DNA of 44,181 bases, from the NCBI GenBank assembly GCA_029557895.1, contig JAKQHT010000006.1:1-44181 (forward strand), read 5' to 3'. The notes below the pieces were generated by a model, which saw only the letters and a program-made list of their open reading frames with translations, did not search any database and was not told the DNA's origin. Made by a program: the position numbers and the translations under genes. Source of the stretch: Bacteroidota bacterium (GTDB lineage Bacteria > Bacteroidota > Bacteroidia > Flavobacteriales > Flavobacteriaceae). Shown in pieces: positions 25,652 through 34,419 of this stretch (position 1 is the first letter of the stretch; the number at the start of each line of letters is the position of its first letter).

Positions 25652-25682
25652 ATTTATTATAAAGCTTGGTTTTGTAATTTTA
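25652..25682 (+). promoter_or_regulatory. Possible promoter for the CsaA gene
   Basis: TTG at 25652-25654, a 20-base spacer and TAATTTTA at 25675-25682 (one mismatch to TAnnTTTG). Transcription would start at about the ATG (25687), giving a leaderless or near-leaderless message. The -7 box has one mismatch, so this is tentative. Confidence 0.4.
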
Positions 25683-25686
25683 CGAC

Positions 25687-26022
25687 ATGGAAAAGATAGT
25701 GACTTTTGACGATTTTACCAAAGTAGATTTTCGGGTGGGTACCATCACTGATGTGAACGATTTTCCTGAAGCTCGCAATCCGGCATACCAATTGACCATT
25801 GATTTTGGGCCTTTGGGGGTCAAAAAATCATCGGCGCAGATCACGGCGCTTTATACCAAAGAAGAATTGCGCAACAGGCAGGTGGTGGCAGTCATAAATT
25901 TTCCAAAAAAACAGGTTGCCAAATTCATGAGCGAATGTTTGGTGGTTGGAGTCGTTGAAGAAAACAAAGTCATTTTGTTGCACCCTGAAACAAAAGTGCC
26001 AAACGGGGCAACGGTCAGATAA
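25687..26022 (+). CDS. csaA: CsaA-like tRNA-binding domain protein
   Basis: The 111-residue protein is a stand-alone tRNA-binding (OB-fold) domain. Motifs FTKVDFRVGTITDVNDFPEARNPAYQL, SSAQITALYT, VVAVINFPKKQVAKFMSECLVVG and LLHPETKVPNG match CsaA, a dimeric tRNA-binding and proposed chaperone protein. Length fits CsaA (about 110). It has the 44-base divergent promoter shared with the thioredoxin-like gene. Confidence 0.93.
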   Translation: MEKIVTFDDFTKVDFRVGTITDVNDFPEARNPAYQLTIDFGPLGVKKSSAQITALYTKEELRNRQVVAVINFPKKQVAKFMSECLVVGVVEENKVILLHPETKVPNGATVR

Positions 26023-26028
26023 AAAAGA

Positions 26029-26189
26029 ACTGTCTCAAAAATTCACTGTTGTCAAACTGAAACGTACCATCCAGAACCTGTATCGGGGTTGTTTCAGCTT
26101 CTTTTTTTATTGTCAAGAAGCAACATTATAAGATACTGAACCTGATAACCCTCTGTCAGGGTGACAAAAGTTTAAAATTTTGAGACAGT
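26029..26189. repeat. 161-bp element bounded by 12-bp inverted repeats (MITE-like)
   Basis: ACTGTCTCAAAA (26029-26040) and TTTTGAGACAGT (26178-26189) are perfect inverted repeats at both ends. The interior holds further short palindromic pairs (CTGAAAC/GTTTCAG and CCTGA/TCAGG). There is no coding frame. It fills the gap between the convergent CsaA and DUF3276 genes, so it may also serve both as a terminator. Target-site duplication was not evident by eye. Confidence 0.6.
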
Positions 26190-26218
26190 GTGTGTTTGGT
26201 GCTGTCGAAGTGCGTTTA

Positions 26219-26608
26219 TCAGATGTCGTCAAAATCAAGGTCCGTAAAGGTGTCGGTGGTTTTTTCGACATAGCCATTCACATCGTCGGTTGGATCGTAC
26301 TCCTCGCGCTTATAATCTTTTTGATGGCGTTCACTGATGACTTCATCGCCCTTTTCGTCCAAGATATAGTCGGTCATATCGTTCAAGATACCTATAAATT
26401 CCGAAAAATCTTCCTTGTATAGGTAGATTTTGTGCTTTTTGTAATGAAAAGAGCCATCTTCATTGGTGAACTTTTTGCTTTCGGTTATGGTCAAATAGTA
26501 ATCGTCTGCTTTTGTGGATCGAACGTCAAAAAAATATGTGCGCCGACCCGCTCTTAATACCTTGGAGTATATTTCTTCTTTCTCCGCCATGTCATTGTAA
26601 TCGTTCAT
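26219..26608 (-). CDS. DUF3276 family (PUR-domain-like) protein
   Basis: The 129-residue protein contains EEIYSKVLRAGRRTYFFDVR, then DDYYLTITESKKF and FHYKKHKIYLYKEDF, the conserved core of DUF3276, which resembles the PUR-alpha nucleic-acid-binding fold. Asp/Glu-rich C-terminal residues follow. An alternative start is the ATG at 26588-26590 (MAEKEEIYS). It is short, soluble and stand-alone. Nucleic-acid binding is inferred from the family. Confidence 0.9.
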   Translation of the reverse strand: MNDYNDMAEKEEIYSKVLRAGRRTYFFDVRSTKADDYYLTITESKKFTNEDGSFHYKKHKIYLYKEDFSEFIGILNDMTDYILDEKGDEVISERHQKDYKREEYDPTDDVNGYVEKTTDTFTDLDFDDI

Positions 26609-26724
26609 ATAGTTGAAATTTTTAGTTTGATTTTGCTCAAAAATCTAAAAAAAAAGAATAGCAACCAACAAAAAGCTGCATTTCTTTACAGTGCTGGGTT
26701 TATGGTATGGTTTCGTTAAACCTG

Positions 26725-28479
26725 TCAATTGGATTCGGTAAGTTGTTTCAGGTAAAGGTCTTTGTAATAGCCATCCACGCCCAACAACTGCTCGTGCGTG
26801 CCGGACTGTATGATTTTTCCCCCATCAAGCACGATGATTTTGTTGGCATTTTTTGCCGAAGATACCCGGTGGCTGACAATGATGGTGGTCTTGTCTTGTG
26901 TGACCTTACCGAGGTTTTTAAGGATTTTTTCTTCGGTTTCTGTGTCCACCGCCGAAAAACAATCGTCAAAAAGTAAGATTTCAGGATCTTTGATAATGGC
27001 CCTTGCGATTGAAATGCGCTGCTTTTGGCCCCCGGAAAGCGTTATGCCGCGCTCGCCTAAAACAGTGTCGTACCCGTTGTTGAATTTTTTGATGTTCTTA
27101 TGGACGTCTGCATTTTTGGCGGCTTCGATAACCGCATCCTCCGTAGCATCTTGTTTGCCAAAACGGATGTTGTTTTTAATAGTGTCCGAAAACAAAAAGG
27201 CATCTTGAGGCACATAGCCGATACTGCTTCTTAAATCATTGAGGTTCAATTGATCTATCGATACATCGTCGATCAATATTTGCCCAGATGAGACGTCGTA
27301 AAGTCGGCCTATCAGATCGAGGATTGTGGATTTTCCGGATCCTGTCTTGCCCAAAATGGCCAGTGTTTCGCCTTTTTGTAACTCAAAACTCACGTTTTTC
27401 AGGGCTTCGATGTTGGTGTCCGGATAGGTAAACGATACGTTCCTGAATGTGATTTTGCCTTTTATTTCGGAATGTTCCGATGTTATGTTTGCTATGTCTG
27501 GCACTTCGTTTAAAAATTCATTGATGCGTTTCTGCGACGCTTCAGCCCTTTGTACAAGAGATGTCACCCAGCCCACCGTCGCCACGGGCCAAGTGAGCAA
27601 ATTCACATAAATGATAAACTTTGCTATGACGCCGAGGCTTTCTATTTGGCCGTTGATGTACTGTGTGCCGCCAATATAGATGACGATAATGTTGCTCAAC
27701 CCAATCAGGAAAATCATCATAGGGAAAAATAGAGCATCGACCCTTGCCAGATCCAGGTTTTTTTGGCGGTGTTCCAATGATAATGATTCAAATTGAGCAT
27801 TGGTTTGTGCCTCGATACCGTACGATTTGATGACAGAAATACCACTAAAGGTTTCTTGTGAAAGTGTAGAAAGTTTTGATAGCCATTCCTGCACAATTGT
27901 ACTTTTTCTGTGTATCCGGATGCTCAAAACATATATGAAATATGAGAGGATAGGCAAGGGAATTATGGTGTACAGAGTGAGCATCGGTGCCTCCCGGAAC
28001 ATCAGATACAGTGCTATAACAAACAGGGTCAAGGTGTTGATGCTGTACATCAAGGCCGGCCCCATAAAATCCCGCACTCTGCTCACGTCCTCGCTGATGC
28101 GGTTCATGAGGTCGCCCGTGCGGTTGGATTTGTAAAAATTGAGCGACAACCTTTGGTAGTGGGCGTATATCTCGTTTTTAAGGTCGTATTCCACGTGTCT
28201 CGACACATTGATGATTGTTTGGCGCATCAAAAAAGTGAAAATACCGCCTATGATGGCAGCACCGAGTATATAGAGGATGTTTATCAACAGTTCTTTCTTT
28301 ACTGATGGTATGTCCGTAATGACGCCCCGACGATATTCGTCTATGACATCCACCGAAGAACCGACAAGTTCGGGCGTGAAAAGCAAAAAAATACGGGCTA
28401 CAATAGTAATGAGTACCCCTGCTAGAAGACTGTACTTGTACTTGGCAAAATATTTTTTGAGATAGCGAAGTTCTTTCAT
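26725..28479 (-). CDS. ABC exporter, fused permease-ATPase half-transporter
   Basis: The 584-residue protein has six membrane helices in an ABC type-1 domain (about residues 15-310). The nucleotide-binding domain (about 335-575) has Walker A GKTGSGKST (about 375-383), Q-loop YVPQDAFLFSDTI, signature LSGGQKQR, Walker B EILLFDDCFSAVD and H-loop IIVSHRV. The position of the catalytic Glu after Walker B is Asp (FDDC, about residue 504). It most resembles MsbA/LmrA/BmrA-type exporters of lipids or drugs, which work as dimers; no second half-transporter lies in the window. It diverges from the leucine dehydrogenase gene. Confidence 0.95.
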   Translation of the reverse strand: MKELRYLKKYFAKYKYSLLAGVLITIVARIFLLFTPELVGSSVDVIDEYRRGVITDIPSVKKELLINILYILGAAIIGGIFTFLMRQTIINVSRHVEYDLKNEIYAHYQRLSLNFYKSNRTGDLMNRISEDVSRVRDFMGPALMYSINTLTLFVIALYLMFREAPMLTLYTIIPLPILSYFIYVLSIRIHRKSTIVQEWLSKLSTLSQETFSGISVIKSYGIEAQTNAQFESLSLEHRQKNLDLARVDALFFPMMIFLIGLSNIIVIYIGGTQYINGQIESLGVIAKFIIYVNLLTWPVATVGWVTSLVQRAEASQKRINEFLNEVPDIANITSEHSEIKGKITFRNVSFTYPDTNIEALKNVSFELQKGETLAILGKTGSGKSTILDLIGRLYDVSSGQILIDDVSIDQLNLNDLRSSIGYVPQDAFLFSDTIKNNIRFGKQDATEDAVIEAAKNADVHKNIKKFNNGYDTVLGERGITLSGGQKQRISIARAIIKDPEILLFDDCFSAVDTETEEKILKNLGKVTQDKTTIIVSHRVSSAKNANKIIVLDGGKIIQSGTHEQLLGVDGYYKDLYLKQLTESN

Positions 28480-28528
28480 TGATTGCCTTCTCCTTTTATT
28501 GATAATTTCACAATTAAAATATAATATT

Positions 28529-28560
28529 TTTGTTTATGCTCTAATATTGGTTTAATTTTG
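28529..28560 (+). promoter_or_regulatory. Predicted promoter for leucine dehydrogenase
   Basis: TTTG at 28529-28532, a 20-base spacer and TAATTTTG at 28553-28560: full matches to the Bacteroidota -33 TTTG and -7 TAnnTTTG. The start codon is at 28610, leaving a leader of about 43 bases. Confidence 0.75.
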
Positions 28561-28609
28561 CAGGCAGTTTTTAGATAATCTTCAAACGATAACATTAATA
28601 GATTACAAT

Positions 28610-29710
28610 ATGACCACTGAAATCATACCTTCTGCCGAACTTGTTAAAGCCGATCCGGTTTTCGGACAGCTTTCTTTTGACAACCATGAGCAAATCGTTT
28701 TTTGCAACGACAAAGATACTGGATTGAAAGCAATAATTGGAATCCACAACACAGTTTTGGGTCCGGCGCTTGGAGGTACCCGTATGTGGCAATACAATAA
28801 TGAATGGGAAGCGCTCAATGACGTATTGCGTTTGTCGCAAGGAATGACCTATAAATCAGCAATTACCGGATTAAACCTTGGTGGAGGCAAAGCAGTTATC
28901 ATTGGCGATGCCAAAACCCAGAAAACCCCAGAGCTGATGCGTAAGTTTGGAGAGTTTGTCCATTCGTTGAGCGGTAAATACATTACTGCCGAAGACGTAG
29001 GTATGAACACCGAAGATATGGACATAGTAAGAGATGTAACGCCTTATGTAACAGGTATTTCTGAAAGCAAAGGTGGTTCCGGAAATCCATCGCCCATAAC
29101 CGCTTATGGTGTATTTATGGGAATGAAAGCTGCGGCCAAATTTCAATATGGATCTGATGTGCTGGAAGGCAAGACCATATATGTACAGGGTATTGGCCAT
29201 GTAGGTGAAGCCTTGGTGGAGCATTTGGTCAATGAAGGCGCACGAGTAACTATAGACGATATTAACCGTGAACGATTGGAAAAAGTAAGTGCAAAATATG
29301 GGGTGTCCATATACGAAGGCAATGACCTGTACAGCGAGCCAATGGATATCTACGCACCGTGTGCACTGGGAGCTACCATAAATGACAACACGATCAATAA
29401 ATTGAAAGCCAAAGTGATAGCCGGTGCTGCCAATAATCAGTTGGCCCAAGACAAGCATGGAAGGATGCTACAAGATAGAGGCATTGTTTACGCACCCGAT
29501 TTTCTGATAAATGCCGGAGGTATTATCAATGTGTTTGCCGAACTTGAAAATTATGGAAAACAAGAGATTATCCGCAAAACAGAAAACATTTACAATACCA
29601 CGCTCGAAATTCTCCAACGCGCCAAAGCTAACGGTGTTACAACGCACATAGCGGCCGTAAATGCTGCCAAAGAACGAATCGAGGCCAGAAAAAGAGAAAA
29701 TTTGAAATAA
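28610..29710 (+). CDS. Leucine (branched-chain amino acid) dehydrogenase, Glu/Leu/Phe/Val dehydrogenase family
   Basis: The 366-residue protein has the substrate-binding Lys in GMTYKSAITGLNLGGGKAV (K82) and the catalytic Lys of GGGK (K94). The NAD-binding motif IGHVGEALVEHLVNEGA (GxGxxG-type) follows around residue 190-205. GITAYGVFMGMKA and AEDVGMNTEDMDIV are typical of the leucine dehydrogenase type. It catalyses NAD-dependent oxidative deamination of Leu/Val/Ile to 2-oxo acids, or the reverse, in the cytoplasm. HMG-CoA lyase, elsewhere in this window, acts on the leucine breakdown path. Confidence 0.9.
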   Translation: MTTEIIPSAELVKADPVFGQLSFDNHEQIVFCNDKDTGLKAIIGIHNTVLGPALGGTRMWQYNNEWEALNDVLRLSQGMTYKSAITGLNLGGGKAVIIGDAKTQKTPELMRKFGEFVHSLSGKYITAEDVGMNTEDMDIVRDVTPYVTGISESKGGSGNPSPITAYGVFMGMKAAAKFQYGSDVLEGKTIYVQGIGHVGEALVEHLVNEGARVTIDDINRERLEKVSAKYGVSIYEGNDLYSEPMDIYAPCALGATINDNTINKLKAKVIAGAANNQLAQDKHGRMLQDRGIVYAPDFLINAGGIINVFAELENYGKQEIIRKTENIYNTTLEILQRAKANGVTTHIAAVNAAKERIEARKRENLK

Positions 29711-29714
29711 GCGA

Positions 29715-29742
29715 TTGGAATCATAAAATAATACTATTTTTG
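29715..29742 (+). promoter_or_regulatory. Possible promoter for nusB
   Basis: TTG at 29715-29717, a 17-base spacer and TATTTTTG at 29735-29742 (-7 consensus TAnnTTTG matched). The predicted transcript start falls inside the 29744-29767 stem. The -33 part is weaker than the -7. Confidence 0.5.
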
Positions 29743-29743
29743 C

Positions 29744-29767
29744 AAGGCGAAAACTAATTTTCGCCTT
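29744..29767 (+). terminator. Perfect 10-bp hairpin between ldh and nusB
   Basis: AAGGCGAAAA (29744-29753), loop CTAA, TTTTCGCCTT (29758-29767), followed by TAATTTTGTTG. It lies 34 bases after the leucine dehydrogenase stop and 29 bases before the nusB ATG, and begins where nusB transcription is predicted to start. It could end the upstream message, cap the nusB leader, or both. Confidence 0.6.
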
Positions 29768-29795
29768 TAATTTTGTTGTAACAAGTTCTTTTTCA

Positions 29796-30740
29796 ATGCT
29801 TACCAGAAGACATATCCGGATCAAGGTCATGCAGGCACTTTATGCCTTTGACGGTTCCGATAGTGACGATTTCAAAAAAGAAGAGAAATTCCTGTCCCAT
29901 AGTATGGAACAGATGTACGACCTCTATTTGATGCAATTGTCACTGCTCATAGAAGTTCGTAACAAGGCCGAAGACCTGCTCCAGAAGTCAAAGAAAAAAC
30001 ATTTGGCAACCGAGGAGGAAAAAAACCCGAACACAAAATTTATAGACAATCGTTTGCTTTTGTTGCTCCAAAACAACCAAGCGCTCAAAAAGCAGTTCGA
30101 TGCCCGAAAGATAGATTTTTGGAACCTCGATTTTGAGTATGTGGACATCATCCTCAAAGCCATTAACGAAAGCGGCATTTATCGGGATTATATGGCTTCA
30201 GCCACATCCAGCTTTGAGCAAGACAGGCAATTTGTGCACGATATCTTTACCGAAGTGGTTGCTCCAAACCAAAAGCTATACGAGTATATTGAAGACAAAA
30301 AACTGACTTGGGCCGATGATTTGCCTGTTGTCAATACCATTTTGCAAAAATTGTTGCGTCAGGTAAAGTATAGCGACACCGATTATTATTTTACCCCCGA
30401 CCTTTATAAAGATTCAGACGACAGGGATTTTGCCTTTGCGCTTTTTAAGAAAACCCTGCTCAACCGTTTCAAGTATTCCGAGGAAATTTCTGCAAAGGCC
30501 CTCAATTGGGATTCGGGACGCATTGCGAGTCTCGATCTAGTGTTGTTGCAAATGGCAATATGCGAGTTTTTGAAGTTTCCATCCATTCCTACAAAAGTGA
30601 CCATCAATGAATACCTTGAGATTGCCAAGGAATATTCAACACCCAAGAGTAGCATTTTCATCAATGGCGTTCTGGACAAAATCGTAAAGGAATATGATGA
30701 AAAAGGAATGTTAAATAAAATAGGCAGAGGCTTGATGTAA
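29796..30740 (+). CDS. nusB: Transcription antitermination factor NusB, extended flavobacterial form
   Basis: The 314-residue protein is much longer than typical NusB (about 140). It begins with MLTRRHIRIKVMQALYAFD, the NusB start motif. An inserted helical, Lys/Asp-rich middle of about 150 residues separates this from the C-terminal NusB helices (LDLVLLQMAICEFLKFPSIPTKVTINEYLEIAKEYSTPKSSIFINGVLDKI). NusB binds boxA RNA with S10/NusE in rRNA antitermination. Extended forms are usual in Bacteroidota. It is followed at 59 bases by the DUF1573 gene and then yajC, a conserved order. Confidence 0.95.
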   Translation: MLTRRHIRIKVMQALYAFDGSDSDDFKKEEKFLSHSMEQMYDLYLMQLSLLIEVRNKAEDLLQKSKKKHLATEEEKNPNTKFIDNRLLLLLQNNQALKKQFDARKIDFWNLDFEYVDIILKAINESGIYRDYMASATSSFEQDRQFVHDIFTEVVAPNQKLYEYIEDKKLTWADDLPVVNTILQKLLRQVKYSDTDYYFTPDLYKDSDDRDFAFALFKKTLLNRFKYSEEISAKALNWDSGRIASLDLVLLQMAICEFLKFPSIPTKVTINEYLEIAKEYSTPKSSIFINGVLDKIVKEYDEKGMLNKIGRGLM

Positions 30741-30799
30741 AGATAAAAATCATTACTTTTATGGCCTTTAATTTTAATTTTTAATCAAAAACAAATACT

Positions 30800-31360
30800 A
30801 TGAAAAAAGTAATTTTGGGTTTTGGAGTGTTTTGCATGATAGCATTTAATTCCTGCAAGGACAATGCCGAAAGTAAAATAAACGCAGACAACGTAGCAGC
30901 AGCGGCAGATAGGGACGCTAATTCCGGAAAACTTCCTGCCATTGAATTTAATGAAACCGTACACGATTTCGGAACCATCCCCAACGGAATTCCCGTTAAG
31001 ACCACGTTCACATACAAAAACACCGGTGCATCGCCATTGGTGGTGAGCAACATCAAAAGTACCTGTGGCTGTACCGTACCAACTAACTGGACCAAAGAAG
31101 TAATGCCCGGCGAGACAGGCCAATTTGAAGTTGAGTTCAACGGAAAAGGCAACGGAAACCAGGTTTCCAAAACAATCACATTGACCACCAACACAGAAAA
31201 AGGGACAGAAACAGTTTCTATCAAGGCGTTTGTGGAAGCTGATCCTAACGCACCAAAAACTACCGGAGCCGCAACCGTTGTTCCACAACAACCAGCCGGT
31301 GCCGTAACCCCGGTAAAGAGCAGTACACAACCTGGACACGAAGGCCATAACCACGATTGA
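30800..31360 (+). CDS. DUF1573 domain lipoprotein
   Basis: The 186-residue protein has a lipoprotein signal with Cys after FNS (AFNSC, about residue 18). A single DUF1573 domain follows: FNETVHDFGTIPNGIPVKTTFTYKNTGASPLVVSNIKSTCGCTVP, then SKTITLTTNTEKG. The C-terminus is Ala/Gly/Pro/Thr-rich, ending HEGHNHD. The fold is an immunoglobulin-like beta sandwich; CGC is a conserved Cys pair. The function of the domain is unknown. It overlaps nothing and is directly followed by yajC, 2 bases later. Confidence 0.9.
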   Translation: MKKVILGFGVFCMIAFNSCKDNAESKINADNVAAAADRDANSGKLPAIEFNETVHDFGTIPNGIPVKTTFTYKNTGASPLVVSNIKSTCGCTVPTNWTKEVMPGETGQFEVEFNGKGNGNQVSKTITLTTNTEKGTETVSIKAFVEADPNAPKTTGAATVVPQQPAGAVTPVKSSTQPGHEGHNHD

Positions 31361-31362
31361 TA

Positions 31363-31650
31363 ATGGGAGATTTCAGTTCTTTTTTACCCATCATCGCTAT
31401 GTTTGCCGTGGTGTACTTTTTTATGATAGCACCTCAAATGAAACGTGCCAAACAAGAAAAAAAGTTCCTCGGTGAGCTAAAGGTTGGAGATAGGGTCGTG
31501 ACCAAAAGTGGCATGTACGGGAAGATTGCCAGCCTCAATGACAAAGACAACAGTTGTGTCATAGAGACCATGGCAGGCAAAATCAAGTTTGACCGTTCGG
31601 CGATTTCGTTGGAATTTAGCAGCAAACTGAAAAATTCTTCCGAATCTTAA
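31363..31650 (+). CDS. yajC: Preprotein translocase subunit YajC
   Basis: The 95-residue protein (ATG at 31363, chosen over an in-frame TTG two codons upstream) has a single membrane helix (FLPIIAMFAVVYFFMIAPQMKRAKQEKKF) and the YajC signature GDRVVTKSGMYGKIASL. YajC associates with SecDF and the SecYEG translocon. Last gene of the nusB-DUF1573-yajC unit; a terminator follows. Confidence 0.95.
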   Translation: MGDFSSFLPIIAMFAVVYFFMIAPQMKRAKQEKKFLGELKVGDRVVTKSGMYGKIASLNDKDNSCVIETMAGKIKFDRSAISLEFSSKLKNSSES

Positions 31651-31671
31651 AATAGTTGGCTTTGGCCAAAG

Positions 31672-31703
31672 AAAAAGGGTTGTTTTTTACAACCCTTTTT
31701 TTT
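31672..31703. terminator. Bidirectional intrinsic terminator between yajC and pepT
   Basis: AAAAAGGGTTGT (31672-31683) pairs with ACAACCCTTTTT (31689-31700) around TTTTT, followed by T to 31703. On the minus strand a T-run also follows the stem, so it can stop both yajC and the convergent pepT message. Confidence 0.9.
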
Positions 31704-31736
31704 GTATATACCTTAAAATTTATGGCCCTGTGCAAC

Positions 31737-32987
31737 TTAATCTCCTGTTAATGCTCTGCTGGCGGTCATTTCGGCGATTTTGCAGATAAGTTCGGTGGCT
31801 TTTAGCATGCTTTCTACCGGCACGTATTCGTAGCGTCCGTGAAAATTGTGCCCTCCTGCAAAAATATTGGGACAAGGCAAACCCATATAGCTCAACTGTG
31901 AACCATCCGTACCGCCCCTAATGGGTTTGACAATGGGGGTTATGCCAATGGATTTCATCGCTGCTTCGGCTATTTCCACAATGTGCATCACAGGTTCGAT
32001 TTTTTCTTTCATATTAAAATATTGGTCCTTGATTTCAATAATTATTACTTCACGCCCGTATTGGGAATTAAGTTCTTCGCAGAGGTTTTGCATCATGGCT
32101 TTTCGAGCCTCAAAATGGTCCTTATCGTGGTCGCGTATGATGTAGTGCAAATGGGTTTCGTCAACTTTTCCCTCAATGGCTGCCAAATGGAAAAAACCCT
32201 GATAACCTTCGGTGTGTTCCGGAGTTTCCAGCATGGGCAGTGAGGTGATAAACTCGGTAGCAATGTACATGGAGTTGACCATTTTGCCTTTGGCATAGCC
32301 CGGATGTACTATCTTTCCAATAACCTTAACGGTAGCACTTGCCGCATTGAAGTTTTCAAACTCCAATTCGCCTATCTGGCTGCCATCCATGGTGTAAGCC
32401 CAGTCTGCACCAAATTTTTCCACGTCAAATTTATGGGCACCACGGCCTATTTCTTCGTCTGGGGTAAAGCCTATGCGTAACGGTCCGTGCTTGATTTCCG
32501 GATGATTGATGAGGTATTCCATCGCCGAAACGATTTCCGTAATCCCGGCTTTGTCATCGGCGCCCAAAAGAGTGGTGCCGTCAGTGGTAATCAGAGTTTG
32601 GCCTTTGTACAGCAACAGATCGTCAAAATAGTCGGGTGAAAGGACGATATTTTTGTCGGCATTGAGAACAATATCTTTTCCATCGTAGTTTTCTATGACT
32701 TGAGGCTTTACATTGGATCCCGAAAAGTCGGGCGATGTATCAAAGTGCGAAATAAAACCAATGGTCGGCACCTCGTGGCTCACATTGCTCGGAAGTGTAG
32801 CCATGATATACGCATTTTGGTCAATGGTGACATCTTTCATTCCGATGGCAATGAGCTCTTTGGATAATGCACGCGCCAAATCCCATTGCTTGGTGGTACT
32901 TGGTGTAGTGTCTGATTTTGGATCGGATTCGGTGTCAACGGTCACGTAACCTATAAATCTATCGATAATGTGTTGTTTGTCGAGCAT
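31737..32987 (-). CDS. pepT: Peptidase T (tripeptide aminopeptidase)
   Basis: The 416-residue protein is a zinc peptidase of M20B. Metal ligands are visible in GFISHFDTSPDFSG (His), GADDKAGITEIV (bridging Asp) and TPDEEIGRGAHKFD (catalytic Glu and metal Glu). GGTDGSQLSYMGLPCPNIFAGGHNFHGRYEYVPV holds the C-terminal His ligand. It releases the N-terminal residue from tripeptides in the cytoplasm. It stands alone and converges on yajC. Confidence 0.95.
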   Translation of the reverse strand: MLDKQHIIDRFIGYVTVDTESDPKSDTTPSTTKQWDLARALSKELIAIGMKDVTIDQNAYIMATLPSNVSHEVPTIGFISHFDTSPDFSGSNVKPQVIENYDGKDIVLNADKNIVLSPDYFDDLLLYKGQTLITTDGTTLLGADDKAGITEIVSAMEYLINHPEIKHGPLRIGFTPDEEIGRGAHKFDVEKFGADWAYTMDGSQIGELEFENFNAASATVKVIGKIVHPGYAKGKMVNSMYIATEFITSLPMLETPEHTEGYQGFFHLAAIEGKVDETHLHYIIRDHDKDHFEARKAMMQNLCEELNSQYGREVIIIEIKDQYFNMKEKIEPVMHIVEIAEAAMKSIGITPIVKPIRGGTDGSQLSYMGLPCPNIFAGGHNFHGRYEYVPVESMLKATELICKIAEMTASRALTGD

Positions 32988-33256
32988 TTTTATATAAAGT
33001 TTTGTCTTTCAAAGGTACTATTTAATTTTCAAATCGGATAATGGCAATTCTTCAAAATGTGTGTTACTTTTGCAACCAATTCATCTTTATTCTTTTTGTA
33101 CCGATGAACATAGGAAGGCTGTTTTGGGCTTGATAGAAGTCATGTTTAAGTTGCATGGAGGAGCTACGGAATGAAAAAAGAAGAAAAACGAGTTCAAGAG
33201 AGTAATTTTTTAACTGATTGATGAAGTCAAGCCGAGTTCAACATAACCTTTTTTAG

Positions 33257-34270
33257 ATGTACAAATTCATTATCCGGCCGCTATTGTTCAATTTTGATCC
33301 CGAAAAGGTGCACCATTTTACATTTTCGTTTTTGAGGTTTGTACACAAAATTCCCTTTGTTTCGGGAATTATCAGAAGCTGTTATGTAATTGAAGATAAA
33401 AGGCTTGAGCGTGAAGTTTTTGGATTGAAATTTAAGAATCCCGTAGGGCTTGCTGCGGGATTTGACAAAGATGCAAAGTTGTACAAAGAGCTTTCCGATT
33501 TTGGGTTCGGTTTTATCGAAATAGGCACATTGACACCAAAACCGCAGGATGGAAATCCAAAAAAACGTTTGTTTCGACTAAAAGAAGACAACGGTATCAT
33601 CAACCGAATGGGGTTCAATAACGGAGGCGTTTTTGAGGCTGTGAAACGGTTGAAAAAAAACAAAAACGTACTAATTGGCGGAAATATTGGGAAAAACAAG
33701 ACAACCCCCAACGAAGATGCGATTACCGATTATAAGATTTGCTTTGAGGCTTTGTACGAAGTTGTCGATTATTTTGTGGTTAATGTGAGTAGCCCGAACA
33801 CACCCAACTTGCGGGCTTTGCAGGATAAAGAACCCTTGACAAATCTTTTGAGAGATTTGCAACATTCAAATTTCAAAAAACAAAATCCAAAACCAATTCT
33901 GCTAAAAATTGCACCCGACCTGACCGATGAGCAGTTGTTGGACATTATTGACATTGTGAAAGATACCAAAATAGGAGGTGTTATTGCAACTAACACGACC
34001 ATTTCCCGCAATAATTTGCAATCTGTTGATAAACAGGAAGTTGGTGGTTTGAGTGGCAAACCATTGACCAAGCGTGCTACGGAAGTCATTCGGTTTTTAT
34101 CGGAAAAAAGCAACAAGGCATTCCCAATAATTGGTGTTGGAGGCATTCATTCTGCCGAAGATGCGCTCGAAAAAATTAATGCAGGAGCAAGTCTGGTACA
34201 GCTTTATACGGGATTTATTTATGAAGGACCGCAATTGATAAAAAGCATCAATAAGAAATTGTTGTCTTGA
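33257..34270 (+). CDS. pyrD: Quinone-dependent dihydroorotate dehydrogenase (class 2)
   Basis: The 337-residue protein has an N-terminal helix ([28 protein letters not shown]) for membrane/quinone contact. FMN-binding motifs include [33 protein letters not shown] and [28 protein letters not shown]. The catalytic Ser lies in [15 protein letters not shown]. It oxidises dihydroorotate to orotate in pyrimidine synthesis at the inner membrane. The leader is 184 bases long if TACTTTTG (33065-33072) is its -7 element; three tiny frames in it look accidental. It is not in an operon here. Confidence 0.95.
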   Translation: MYKFIIRPLLFNFDPEKVHHFTFSFLRFVHKIPFVSGIIRSCYVIEDKRLEREVFGLKFKNPVGLAAGFDKDAKLYKELSDFGFGFIEIGTLTPKPQDGNPKKRLFRLKEDNGIINRMGFNNGGVFEAVKRLKKNKNVLIGGNIGKNKTTPNEDAITDYKICFEALYEVVDYFVVNVSSPNTPNLRALQDKEPLTNLLRDLQHSNFKKQNPKPILLKIAPDLTDEQLLDIIDIVKDTKIGGVIATNTTISRNNLQSVDKQEVGGLSGKPLTKRATEVIRFLSEKSNKAFPIIGVGGIHSAEDALEKINAGASLVQLYTGFIYEGPQLIKSINKKLLS

Positions 34271-34419
34271 GCCGGCGGGTGTTCCATTTGATGCGCTTTT
34301 ATCTATATCAAGACTGGGTTTTCACTATGGTACCTGAAGACTTTGTAGATTTTGCATCGCACACCTGATCTACCATTAGGCTTGAGTTTTTGATCGCTTT
34401 CATGGTCCGGTTCGGATAT

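Noticed and set aside
28871..29458. Minus-strand 195-codon frame opposite leucine dehydrogenase
   Set aside because: Cys/Tyr/His-rich antisense shadow with no domain, opposite a very well supported gene.
30785..31354. Minus-strand 189-codon and 147-codon frames opposite the DUF1573 gene
   Set aside because: Antisense shadows of a gene with clear lipobox and domain.
33073..33256. Tiny frames (9-16 codons) in the pyrD leader as leader peptides
   Set aside because: They show no run of regulatory codons and no terminator/antiterminator pair, so chance is the simpler explanation.
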